From assembly GCA_002189035.1 (NCBI GenBank), contig NEEC01000072.1, forward strand, positions 1 through 64,000: DNA of 64,000 nt. Direction: 5' to 3'. Every line of letters starts with the position of its first letter. Position 1 is the stretch's first letter. Below, one piece after another: positions 38,894 through 50,910 of the stretch. The translations under genes and the position numbers were made by a program. Origin of the DNA: Utricularia gibba. Taxonomy: Eukaryota > Streptophyta > Magnoliopsida > Lamiales > Lentibulariaceae. Under the pieces are notes generated by a model, which saw nothing but the letters and a program-made list of their open reading frames with translations, was not told the DNA's origin and made no database searches.

Positions 38894-40458
38894 CATGACA
38901 TCCTAACTTCAGCAAATGCATCACGATTTTCATCGAGTAGCACCCGATTGGGCTCAGGAGCCAGACCGAACCTTGGGCCCTAACAAAGCTGCCAACGACA
39001 GCACTCGCCTTAAAACGGCAAGCTATTGCTTGAAAAACCATTTAGGCAGCCGCCGAAAACCCATCGTTGATAAATGCATCACTTATTTTCCGGGCTACAA
39101 CTGACTATGGGCCTGAGCCCGACCCGACCTCTGGCCCAATCCCGAAACCCTCCGAGAGCGCCTTCTCAAATATATAGCAGAGTGTTGAGAAAACCCATTG
39201 GGGTTCTCATGACATCCTAACTACATCAAATGCGTTACGATTTTCGTCGAGTGCGACCCGATTGGGCTTAGTAGCCAGACCGAATCTCGGGCCGGACAAA
39301 GCTCCCAACGACAGCACCCGCCTTTAAATGGCAAGCTGTTGCTTGAAAAACCATGTGGGCAGCCGCCGACAACCCAACGTTAATAAATGCATCACTTCTT
39401 TTGCCGGGCTACAGCTGACTATGGGCTCAAGCCCGACCCGAATCCGGCCCGATCTCGGTGACCCACAAAAGCGCCTTGTCAAGTGTAAAGCATGCTGTTG
39501 AAAAAACCATTTGGGGTGGTCATGAGATCCTAACTTCAATAAAGGTATCACGATTTTCGTCGAATGGGAACAGATTGTGCTGTGAAGTCAGACCAAACCT
39601 TGGGTCCTCACAAAGTTCCCAACAACAGCACCCGCCAAAAAACGACAACTTTTCCTTCAAAAAGCATGTAGGCAGCCACCGAAAACCCAACGTTAATAAA
39701 TGCATCACTTCTTTGGCCGGGCTACAAATGACTATGGGCCAGAGCGCGACTCGACCATTTGCTCGATACTGGAGCCGCCTAGAGCGCCTCCTCAAATATA
39801 AATCAGGTTGTTGAGAAAACCATTTGGGGTTCTCATGACATCCTAACTAAAGCGAATGCATACGATTTCGTCGAGTACGACCCGATTGGGCTTAGTAGCC
39901 AGACCGAATCTCGGGCCCTGACAAAGCTCCCAACTACAGCACCCACCTTAAAACGGCAAGCTGTTGCTTGAAAAACCATTTAGGCAGCCGCTGAATACCC
40001 AACGTTGATAAATGCATCACTTATTTCCGGGCCACAACTGACTATGGGCCTGAGCCCGACCCGACCTCTGGCCCAATCCTGAAACCCCCCAAGAGCGCCT
40101 TCTGAAATATAAAGTAGAGTGTTGAGAAAACCCATTGGGGTTCTCATGACATCCTAACTACAGCAAATGCGTTACGATTTTCGTCGAGTGCGACCCGATT
40201 GGGCTTAGTAGCCAGACCGAATCTCGGGCCGGACAAAGCTCCCAACGACAGCACCCGCCTTTAAATGGCAAGCTGTTGCTTGAAAAACCATGTGGGCAGC
40301 CGCCGACAACCCAACGTTAATAAATGCATCACTTTTTTTGGCCAGGCTACAAATGACTATGGGCCAGAGCGCGACTCGACCATTTGCTCGATACTGGTGC
40401 CCGCCTAGAGCGCCTCCTCAAATACAAATCAGGTTGTTGAGAAACCATTTGGGGTGCT
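38894..40458 (+). repeat. HOR block 19: 5-mer a c d e f (1565 bp)
   Basis: Near-identical to blocks 12 and 14; the final f ends caaatacaaatcagg. This is the last clean member of the 14-mer family. Confidence 0.9.
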
Positions 40459-43400
40459 CATGACATCCTAACTTCAGCAAATGCATCACGATTTTCATCG
40501 AGTAGCACCCGATTGGGCTCAGGAGCCAGACCGAACCTTGGGCCCTAACAAAGCTGCCAACGACAGCACTCGCCTTAAAACGGCAAGCTATTGCTTGAAA
40601 AACCATTTAGGCAGCCGCCGAAAACCCATCGTTGATAAATGCATCACTTATTTTCCGGGCTACAACTGACTATGGCCTGAGCCCGACCCGACCTCTGGCC
40701 CAATCCCGAAACCCTCCGAGAGCGCCTTCTCAAATATAGCAGAGTGTTGAGAAAACCATTGGGGTTCTCATGACATCCTAACTAAAGCAAATGCATTACG
40801 ATTTCGTCGAGTACGACCCGATTGGGTTTAGTAGCCAGACCGAATCTCGGGCCCTGACAAAGCTCCCAACTACAGCACCCACCTTAAAACGGCAAGCTGT
40901 TGCTTGAAAAACCATTTAGGCAGCCGCCGAAAACCCATCGTTGATAAATGCATCACTTATTTTCCGGGCTACAACTGACTATTGGCCTGAGCCCGACCCG
41001 ACCTCTGGCCCAATCCCGAAACCCTCCGAGGGCGCCTTCTCAAATATATAGCAGAGTGTTGAGAAAACCCATTGGGTTCTCATGACATCCTAACTACATC
41101 AAATGCGTTACGATTTTCGTCGAGTGCGACCCGATTGGGCTTAGTAGCCAGACCGAATCTCGGGCCGGACAAAGCTCCCAACGACAGCACCCGCCTTTAA
41201 ATGGCAAGCTGTTGCTTGAAAAACCATGTGGGCAGCCGCCGACAACCCAACGTTAATAAATGCATCACTTCTTTTGCCGGGCTACAGCTGACTATGGGCT
41301 CAAGCCCGACCCGAATCCGGCCCGATCTCGGTGACCCACAAAAGCGCCTTGTCAAGTGTAAAGCATGCTGTTGAAAAAACCATTTGGGGTGGTCATGAGA
41401 TCCTAACTTCAATAAAGGTATCACGATTTTCGTCGAATGGGAACAGATTGTGCTGTGAAGTCAGACCAAACCTTGGGTCCTCACAAAGTTCCCAACAACA
41501 GCACCCGCCAAAAAACGACAACTTTTCCTTCAAAAAGCATGTAGGCAGCCACCGAAAACCCAACGTTAATAAATGCATCACTTCTTTGGCCGGGCTACAA
41601 ATGACTATGGGCCAGAGCGCGACTCGACCATTTGCTCGATACTGGAGCCGCCTAGAGCGCCTCCTCAAATATAAATCAGGTTGTTGAGAAAACCATTTGG
41701 GGTTCTCATGACATCCTAACTAAAGCGAATGCATACGATTTCGTCGAGTACGACCCGATTGGGCTTAGTAGCCAGACCGAATCTCGGGCCCTGACAAAGC
41801 TCCCAACTACAGCACCCACCTTAAAACGGCAAGCTGTTGCTTGAAAAACCATTTAGGCAGCCGCCGAAACCCAACGTTGATAAATGCATCACTTATTTTC
41901 CGGGCCACAACTGACTATGGGCCTGAGCCCGACCCGACCTCTGGCCCAATCCCGAAACCCCCAAGAGCGCCTTCTCAAATATAAAGTAGAGTGTTGAGAA
42001 AACCATTGGGGTTCTCATGACATCCTAACTACAACAAATGCATTACGATTTTCGTCGAGTGCGACCCGATTGGGCTTAGTAGCCAGACCGAATCTCGGGC
42101 CGGACAAAGCTCCCAACGACAGCACCCGCCTTAAATGGCAAGCTGTTGCTTGAAAAACCATGTGGGCAGCCGCCGACAACCCAACGTTAATAAATGCATC
42201 ACTTTTTTCCGGGCTACAGCTGACTATGGGCTCAAGCCCGACCCGAATCCGGCCGATCTCGGTGACCCACAAAAGCGCCTTGTCAAGTGTAAAGCATGCT
42301 GTTGAAAAAACTTTGGGGTGGTCATGAGATCCTAACTTCAATAAAGGTATCACGATTTTCGTCGAATGGGAACAGATTGTGCTGTGAAGTCAGACCAACT
42401 TGGGTCCTCACAAGTTCCCAACAACAGCACCCGCCAAAAAACGACAACTTTTCCTTCAAAAAGCATGTAGGCAGCCACCGAAAACCAACGTTAATAAATG
42501 CATCACTTTTTTGGCCGGGCTACAAATGACTATGGGCCAGAGCGCGACTCGACCATTTGCTCGATACTGTGCCCGCCTAGAGCGCCTCTCAAATATAAAT
42601 CAAATATAAATCAGGTTGTTGAGAAAACCATTTGGGTGCTCATGACATCCTAACTTCAAAAAATGCATCACGATTTTCATCGAGTAGCACCCGATTGGGC
42701 TCAGGAGCCAGACCGAACCTTGGGCCCTACAAAGCTGCCAACGACAGCACCGCCTTAAAACGGCAAGCTATTGCTTGAAAAACCATTTAGGCAGCCGCCG
42801 AAAACCCAACGTTGATAAATGCATCACTTATTTTCCGGGCTACAACTGACTATGGCCTGAGCCCGACCCGACCTCTGGCCCAATCCCGAAACCCCCAAGA
42901 GCGCCTTCTGAAATATAAAGTAGAGTGTTGAGAAAACCCATTGGGGTTCTCATGACATCCTAACTAAAGCAAATGCATTACGATTTCGTCGAGTACGACC
43001 CGATTGGGCTTAGTAGCCAGACCGAATCTCGGGCCCTGACAAAGCTCCCAACTACAGCACCCACCTTAAAACGGCAAGCTGTTGCTTGAAAAACCATTTA
43101 GGCAGCCGCCGAAAACCCAACGTTGATAAATGCATCACTTTTTTCCGGGCCACAACTGACTATGGCCTGAGCCCGACCCGACCTCTGGCCCAATCCTGAA
43201 ACCCCCCAAGAGCGCCTTCTGAAATATAAAGTAGAGTGTTGAGAAAACCCATTGGGGTTCTCATGACATCCTAACTACAGCAAATGCGTTACGATTTTCG
43301 TCGAGTGCGACCCGATTGGGCTTAGTAGCCAGACCGAATCTCGGGCCGGACAAAGCTCCCAACGACAGCACCCGCCTTTAAATGGCAAGCTGTTGCTTGA

Positions 43401-43575
43401 AAAACCATGTGGGCAGCCGCCGACAACCCAACGTTAATAAATGCATCACTTTTTTGGCCAGGCTACAAATGACTATGGGCCAGAGCGCGACTCGACCATT
43501 TGCTCGATACTGGTGCCCGCCTAGAGCGCCTCCTCAAATATAAATCAGGTTGTTGAGAAAACCATTTGGGGTGCT
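40459..43575 (+). repeat. HOR block 20: transitional 10-mer a b c d e c* d g b* f (3117 bp)
   Basis: Starts with core-like a b c d e (gggtttagtag near 40826 is shared with block 15). It then becomes flank-like from 42015: c*, a d with scattered losses, a divergent g at 42641 (cttcaaaaaatgcatcacg, but ccttaaaacgg), b* and f. This is the boundary between the homogenised core and the older flank. Confidence 0.85.
42590..42611 (+). repeat. 11-bp tandem duplication inside a d monomer
   Basis: The unit caaatataaat occurs twice in a row here and once at the matching site of every other d monomer inspected. It is a local slippage duplication and was not spread to other copies. Confidence 0.85.
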
Positions 43576-45432
43576 CATGACATCCTAACTTCAGCAAATG
43601 CATCACGATTTTCATCGAGTAGCACCCGATTGGGCTCAGGAGCCAGACCGAACCTTGGGCCCTAACAAAGCTGCCAACGACAGCACTCGCCTTAAAACGG
43701 CAAGCTATTGCTTGAAAAACCATTTAGGCAGCCGCCGAAAACCCATCGTTGATAAATGCATCACTTATTTTCCGGGCTACAACTGACTATTGGCCTGAGC
43801 CCGACCCGACCTCTGGCCCAATCCCGAAACCCTCCGAGAGCGCCTTCTCAAATATATAGCAGAGTGTTGAGAAAACCCATTGGGGTTCTCATGACATCCT
43901 AACTAAAGCAAATGCATTACGATTTCGTCGAGTACGACCCGATTGGGCTTAGTAGCCAGACCGAATCTCGGGCCCTGACAAAGCTCCCAACTACAGCACC
44001 CACCTTAAAACGGCAAGCTGTTGCTTGAAAAACCATTTAGGCAGCCGCCGAAAACCCATCGTTGATAAATGCATCACTTATTTTCCGGGCTACAACTGAC
44101 TATTGGCCTGAGCCCGACCCGACCTCTGGCCCAATCCCGAAACCCCCGAGGGCGCCTTCTCAAATATATAGCAGAGTGTTGAGAAAACCCATTGGGGTTC
44201 TCATGACATCCTAACTACATCAAATGCGTTACGATTTTCGTCGAGTGCGACCCGATTGGGCTTAGTAGCCAGACCGAATCTCGGGCCGGACAAAGCTCCC
44301 AACGACAGCACCCGCCTTTAAATGGCAAGCTGTTGCTTGAAAAACCATGTGGGCAGCCGCCGACAACCCAACGTTAATAAATGCATCACTTCTTTTGCCG
44401 GGCTACAGCTGACTATGGGCTCAAGCCCGACCCGAATCCGGCCCGATCTCGGTGACCCACAAAAGCGCCTTGTCAAGTGTAAAGCATGCTGTTGAAAAAA
44501 CCATTTGGGGTGGTCATGAGATCCTAACTTCAATAAAGGTATCACGATTTTCGTCGAATGGGACAGATTGTGCTGTGAAGTCAGACCAAACCTTGGGTCC
44601 TCACAAAGTTCCCAACAACAGCACCCGCCAAAAAACGACAACTTTTCCTTCAAAAAGCATGTAGGCAGCCACCGAAAACCCAACGTTAATAAATGCATCA
44701 CTTCTTTGGCCGGGCTACAAATGACTATGGGCCAGAGCGCGACTCGACCATTTGCTCGATACTCCCGCCTAGAGCGCCTCCTCAAATATAAATCAGGTTG
44801 TTGAGAAAACCATTTGGGGTTCTCATGACATCCTAACTAAAGCGAATGCATACGATTTCGTCGAGTACGACCCGATTGGGCTTAGTAGCCAGACCGAATC
44901 TCGGGCCCTGACAAAGCTCCCAACTACAGCACCCACCTTAAAACGGCAAGCTGTTGCTTGAAAAACCATTTAGGCAGCCGCGAAACCCAACGTTGATAAA
45001 TGCATCACTTATTTTCCGGGCCACAACTGACTATGGGCCTGAGCCCGACCCGACCTCTGGCCCAATCCTGAAACCCCCCAAGAGCGCTTCTGAATATAAA
45101 GTAGAGTGTTGAGAAAACCCATTGGGGTTCTCATGACATCCTAACTACAGCAAATGCGTTACGATTTTCGTCGAGTGCGACCCGATTGGGCTTAGTAGCC
45201 AGACCGAATCTCGGGCCGGACAAAGCTCCCAACGACAGCACCCGCCTTTAAATGGCAAGCTGTTGCTTGAAAAACCATGGGCAGCCGCCGACAACCCAAC
45301 GTTAATAAATGCATCACTTTTTTGGCCAGGCTACAAATGACTATGGGCCAGAGCGCGACTCGACCATTTGCTCGATACTGGTGCCCGCCTAGAGCGCCTC
45401 CTCAAATATAAATCAGGTTGTTGAGAAACCAT
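43576..45432 (+). repeat. HOR block 21: 6-mer a b c d e f (1857 bp)
   Basis: Canonical 6-mer, as in block 1. The end of f has lost 10 bases (ttggggtgct) just before the next catgacatcc, leaving gagaaaccatcatgacatcc at the junction. Confidence 0.88.
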
Positions 45433-47302
45433 CATGACATCCTAACTTCAGCAAATGCATCACGATTTTCATCGAGTAGCACCCGATTGGGCTCAGGAGC
45501 CAGACCGAACCTTGGGCCCTAACAAAGCTGCCAACGACAGCACTCGCTTAAAACGGCAAGCTATTGCTTGAAAAACCATTTAGGCAGCCGCCGAAAACCC
45601 ATCGTTGATAAATGCATCACTTATTTTCCGGGCTACAACTGACTATGGCCTGAGCCCGACCCGACCTCTGGCCCAATCCCGAAACCCTCCGAGAGCGCCT
45701 TCTCAAATATATAGCAGAGTGTTGAGAAAACCATTGGGGTTCTCATGACATCCTAACTAAAGCAAATGCATTACGATTTCGTCGAGTACGACCCGATTGG
45801 GCTTAGTAGCCAGACCGAATCTCGGGCCCTGACAAAGCTCCAACTACAGCACCCACCTTAAAACGGCAAGCTGTTGCTTGAAAAACCATTTAGGCAGCCG
45901 CCGAAAACCCATCGTTGATAAATGCATCACTTATTTTCCGGGCTACAACTGACTATTGGCCTGAGCCCGACCCGACCTCTGGCCCAATCCCGAAACCCTC
46001 CGAGGGCGCCTTCTCAAATATATAGCAGAGTGTTGAGAAAACCATTGGGGTTCTCATGACATCCTAACTACATCAAATGCGTTACGATTTTCGTCGAGTG
46101 CGACCCGATTGGGCTTAGTAGCCAGACCGAATCTCGGGCCGGACAAAGCTCCCAACGACAGCACCCGCCTTTAAATGGCAAGCTGTTGCTTGAAAAACCA
46201 TGTGGGCAGCCGCCGACAACCCAACGTTAATAAATGCATCACTTCTTTTGCCGGGCTACAGCTGACTATGGGCTCAAGCCCGACCCGAATCCGGCCCGAT
46301 CTCGGTGACCCACAAAAGCGCCTTGTCAAGTGTAAAGCATGCTGTTGAAAAAACCATTTGGGGTGGTCATGAGATCCTAACTTCAATAAAGGTATCACGA
46401 TTTTCGTCGAATGGGAACAGATTGTGCTGTGAAGTCAGACCAAACCTTGGGTCCTCACAAAGTTCCCAACAACAGCACCCGCCAAAAAACGACAACTTTT
46501 CCTTCAAAAAGCATGTAGGCAGCCACCGAAAACCCAACGTTAATAAATGCATCACTTCTTTGGCCGGGCTACAAATGACTATGGGCCAGAGCGCGACTCG
46601 ACCATTTGCTCGATACTGGAGCCCGCCTAGAGCGCCTCCTCAAATATAAATCAGGTTGTTGAGAAAACCATTTGGGGTTCTCATGACATCCTAACTAAAG
46701 CGAATGCATACGATTTCGTCGAGTACGACCCGATTGGGCTTAGTAGCCAGACCGAATCTCGGGCCCTGACAAAGCTCCCAACTACAGCACCCACCTTAAA
46801 ACGGCAAGCTGTTGCTTGAAAAACCATTTAGGCAGCCGCGAAACCCAACGTTGATAAATGCATCACTTATTTTCCGGGCCACAACTGACTATGGGCCTGA
46901 GCCCGACCCGACCTCTGGCCCAATCCTGAAACCCCCCAAGAGCGCCTTCTGAAATATAAAGTAGAGTGTTGAGAAAACCCATTGGGGTTCTCATGACATC
47001 CTAACTACAGCAAATGCGTTACGATTTTCGTCGAGTGCGACCCGATTGGGCTTAGTAGCCAGACCGAATCTCGGGCCGGACAAAGCTCCCAACGACAGCA
47101 CCCGCCTTTAAATGGCAAGCTGTTGCTTGAAAAACCATGTGGGCAGCCGCCGACAACCCAACGTTAATAAATGCATCACTTTTTTGGCCAGGCTACAAAT
47201 GACTATGGGCCAGAGCGCGACTCGACCATTTGCTCGATACTGGTGCCCGCCTAGAGCGCCTCCTCAAAATAAATCAGGTGTTGAGAAACCATTTGGGGTG
47301 CT
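45433..47302 (+). repeat. HOR block 22: 6-mer a b c d e f (1870 bp)
   Basis: Second consecutive 6-mer with the same order. It differs from block 21 by small gaps. Confidence 0.88.
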
Positions 47303-49417
47303 CATGACATCCTAACTTCAGCAAATGCATCACGATTTTCATCGAGTAGCACCCGATTGGGCTCAGGAGCCAGACCGAACCTTGGGCCCTAACAAAGCCC
47401 AACGACAGCACTCGCCTTAAAACGGCAAGCTATTGCTTGAAAAACCATTTAGGCAGCCGCCGAAAACCCATCGTTGATAAATGCATCACTTATTTTCCGG
47501 GCTACAACTGACTATGGCCTGAGCCCGACCCGACCTCTGGCCCAATCCCGAAACCCTCGAGAGCGCCTTCTCAAATATATAGCAGAGTGTTGAGAAAACC
47601 CATTGGGGTTCTCATGACATCCTAACTAAAGCAAATGCATTACGATTTCGTCGAGTACGACCCGATTGGGTTAGTAGCCAGACCGAATCTCGGGCCCTGA
47701 CAAAGCTCCCAACTACAGCACCCACCTTAAAACGGCAAGCTGTTGCTTGAAAAACCATTTAGGCAGCCGCCGAAAACCCATCGTTGATAAATGCATCACT
47801 TATTTTCCGGGCTACAACTGACTATTGGCCTGAGCCCGACCCGACCTCTGGCCCAATCCCGAAAACCCTCCGAGGGCGCCTTCTCAAATATATAGCAGAG
47901 TGTTGAGAAAACCCATTGGGGTTCTCATGACATCCTAACTACATCAAATGCGTTACGATTTTCGTCGAGTGCGACCCGATTGGGCTTAGTAGCCAGACCG
48001 AATCTCGGGCCGGACAAAGCTCCCAACGACAGCACCCGCCTTTAAATGGCAAGCTGTTGCTTGAAAAACCATGTGGGCAGCCGCCGACAACCCAACGTTA
48101 ATAAATGCATCACTTCTTTTGCCGGGCTACAGCTGACTATGGGCTCAAGCCCGACCCGAATCCCCCGATCTCGGTGACCCACAAAAGCGCCTTGTCAAGT
48201 GTAAAGCATGCTGTTGAAAAAACCATTTGGGGTGGTCATGAGATCCTAACTTCAATAAAGGTATCACGATTTTCGTCGAATGGGAACAGATTGTGCTGTG
48301 AAGTCAGACCAAACCTTGGGTCCTCACAAGTTCCCAACAACAGCACCCGCCAAAAACGACAACTTTTCCTTCAAAAAGCATGTAGGCAGCCACCGAAAAC
48401 CCAACGTTAATAAATGCATCACTTCTTTGGCCGGGCTACAAATGACTATGGGCCAGAGCGCGACTCGACCATTTGCTCGATACTGGAGCCCGCCTAGAGC
48501 GCCTCCTCAAATATAAATCAGGTTGTTGAGAAAACCATTTGGGGTTCTCATGACATCCTAACTAAAGCGAATGCATACGATTTCGTCGAGTACGACCCGA
48601 TTGGGCTTAGTAGCCAGACCGAATCTCGGGCCCTGACAAAGCTCCCAACTACAGCACCACCTTAAAACGGCAAGCTGTTGCTTGAAAAACCATTTAGGCA
48701 GCCGCTGAAACCCAACGTTGATAAATGCATCACTTATTTTCCGGGCCACAACTGACTATGGGCCTGAGCCCGACCCGACCTCTGGCCCAATCCTGAAACC
48801 CCCCAAGAGCGCCTTCTCAAATATATAGCAGAGTGTTGAGAAAACCATTGGGGTTCTCATGACATCCTAACTACAACAAATGCATTACGATTTTCGTCGA
48901 GTGCGACCCGATTGGGCTTAGTAGCCAGACCGAATCTCGGGCCGGACAAAGCTCCCACGACAGCACCCGCCTTAAATGGCAAGCTGTTGCTTGAAAACCA
49001 TGTGGGCAGCCGCCGCAACGTTAATAAATGCATCACTTCTTTTGCCGGGCTACAGCTGACTTTGGGCTCAAGACCGACCCGAATCCGGCCCGATCTCGGT
49101 GAAAAGCGCCCCTGTTGAAAAACCATTTGGGGTGGTCATGAGATCCTAACTTCAATAAAGGTATCACGATTTTCGTCATTGTGCTGTGAAGTCAGACCAC
49201 CTTGGGTCCTCACAAAGTTCCCAACAACAGCACCCGCCAAAAAACGCAAAAGCATGTAGGCAGCCACCGAAACCCAACGTTAATAAATGCATCACTTTTT
49301 GGCCGGGCTACAAATGACTATGGGCCAGAGCGCGACTCGACCATTTGCTCGATACTGGTGCCCGCCTAGAGCGCCTCCTCAAATATAAATCAGGTTGTTG
49401 AGAAACCATTTGGGGCT
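47303..49417 (+). repeat. HOR block 23: 7-mer a b c d e c* d, eroded at its end (2115 bp)
   Basis: The first five monomers are ordinary. The c* and d monomers at about 48850-49417 have lost several segments, including about 25 bases near 49102-49113 (gaaaagcgcccctgttga) and the gaatgggaacaga segment near 49178. Confidence 0.85.
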
Positions 49418-50030
49418 CATGACATCCTAACTTCAGCAAATGCATCACGATTTTCATCGAGTAGCACCCGATTGGGCTCAGAGCCAGACCGAACCTTGGG
49501 CCCTAACAAAGCTGCCAACGACAGCACTCGCCTTAAAACGGCAAGCTATTGCTTGAAAAACCATTTAGGCAGCCGCCGAAAACCCATCGTTGATAAATGC
49601 ATCACTTATTTTCCGGGCTACAACTGACTATGGCCTGAGCCGACCCGACCTCTGGCCCAATCCCGAAACCCCCGAAGCGCCTTCTCAAATATATAGCAGA
49701 GTGTTGAGAAAACCATTGGGGTTCTCATGACATCCTAACTAAAGCAAATGCATTACGATTTCGTCGAGTACGACCCGATTGGCTTAGTAGCCAGACCGAA
49801 TCTCGGGCCCTGACAAAGCTCCCAACACAGGCAAGCTGTTGCTTGAAAAACCATTTAGGCAGCCGCAACCCAACGTTGATAAATGCATCACTTATTTTCC
49901 GGGCTACAACTGACTATGGGCCTGAGCCCGACCCGACAATCCTCCTAGAGCGCCTTCTCAAATATATCGTTGAGAAAACCAATTGGGGTTCTCATGACAT
50001 CCTAACTATGCATACGATTTCGTCGAGTAC
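48950..50030 (+). repeat. Patch of dense small deletions within the array
   Basis: At least eight deletions of about 3-25 bp fall in roughly 1.1 kb, against one or two single-base gaps per monomer elsewhere. All the sequence that remains is still satellite; nothing foreign is inserted. Either this is an old patch that has escaped homogenisation, or it is an assembly or consensus problem. Confidence 0.8.
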
Positions 50031-50910
50031 GACCCGATTGGGCTTAGTAGCCAGACCGAATCTCGGGCCCTGACAAAGCTCCCAACTACAGCACCCACCT
50101 TAAAACGGCAAGCTGTTGCTTGAAAAACCATTTAGGCAGCCGCCGAAAACCCAACGTTGATAAATGCATCACTTATTTTCCGGGCCACAACTGACTATGG
50201 CCTGAGCCCGACCCGACCTCTGGCCCAATCCGAAACCCCCCAAGAGCGCCTTCTCAAATATATAGCAGAGTGTTGAGAAAACCATTGGGGTTCTCATGAC
50301 ATCCTAACTACAACAAATGCGTTACGATTTTCGTCGAGTGCGACCCGATTGGGCTTAGTAGCCAGACCGAATCTCGGCCGGACAAAGCTCCCGACAGCAC
50401 CCGCCTTAAATGGCAAGCTGTTGCTTGAAAAACCATGTGGGCAGCCGCCGACAACCCAACGTTAATAAATGCATCACTTCTTTTGCCGGGCTACAGCTGA
50501 CTTTGGGCTCAAACCGACCCGAATCCGGCCCGATCTCGGTGACCCACAAAAGCGCCTTGTCAAGTGTAAAGCATGCTGTTGAAAAAACCATTTGGGGTGG
50601 TCATGAGATCCTAACTTCATAAAGGTATCACGATTTTCGTCGAATGGGAGATTGTGCTGTGAAGTCAGACCAAACCTTGGGTCCTCACAAAGTTCCCAAC
50701 AACAGCACCCGCCAAAAAACGACAACTTTTCCTTCAAAAAGCATGTAGGCAGCCACCGAAAACCAACGTTAATAAATGCATCACTTCTTTGGCCGGGCTA
50801 CAAATGACTATGGGCCAGAGCGCGACTCGACCATTTGCTCGATACTGGTGCCCGCCTAGAGCGCCTCCTCAAATATAAATCAGGTTGTTGAGAAAACCAT
50901 TTGGGGTGCT
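49418..50910 (+). repeat. HOR block 24: eroded 5-mer a b e c* d (1493 bp)
   Basis: Monomer b has four internal losses: near 49829 (cccaacacaggcaagc), 49866 (gccgcaaccc), 49937 (cccgacaatcctcc) and 49967 (aatatatcgttgag). The following e monomer begins ctaactatgcatacg, missing about 7 bases. Slots c and d between b and e are absent. Confidence 0.8.

Larger units (their letters stand above)
19516..40458 (+). repeat. 14-mer higher-order repeat core (~4.38-kb period), with an 8-mer insertion
   Basis: The 9-mer plus 5-mer unit occurs at 19516-23883, 23884-28264 and 36076-40458 (4368, 4381 and 4383 bp). A 9-mer at 28265-31079 leads into two 8-mers at 31080-36075. Three private variants recur exactly one unit apart: 24980 to 29359, 26341 to 30720 and 26419 to 30798, each 4379 bp. 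This segment has visibly fewer one-base gaps than the flanks, suggesting the most recent amplification in the window. Confidence 0.9.

Noticed and set aside
44318-44785. 155-codon open frame on the minus strand, the longest in the window
   Set aside because: It simply runs through one and a half monomers that happen to lack a stop. Its peptide segments recur in many other monomers, broken by gaps, and overlap open frames on the other strand. No domain, start context or codon bias supports a gene.
48950-50030. Possible mobile-element insertion or foreign segment in the eroded patch
   Set aside because: All remaining sequence aligns to monomers; only deletions are seen. There are no target-site duplications, inverted ends or non-satellite bases.
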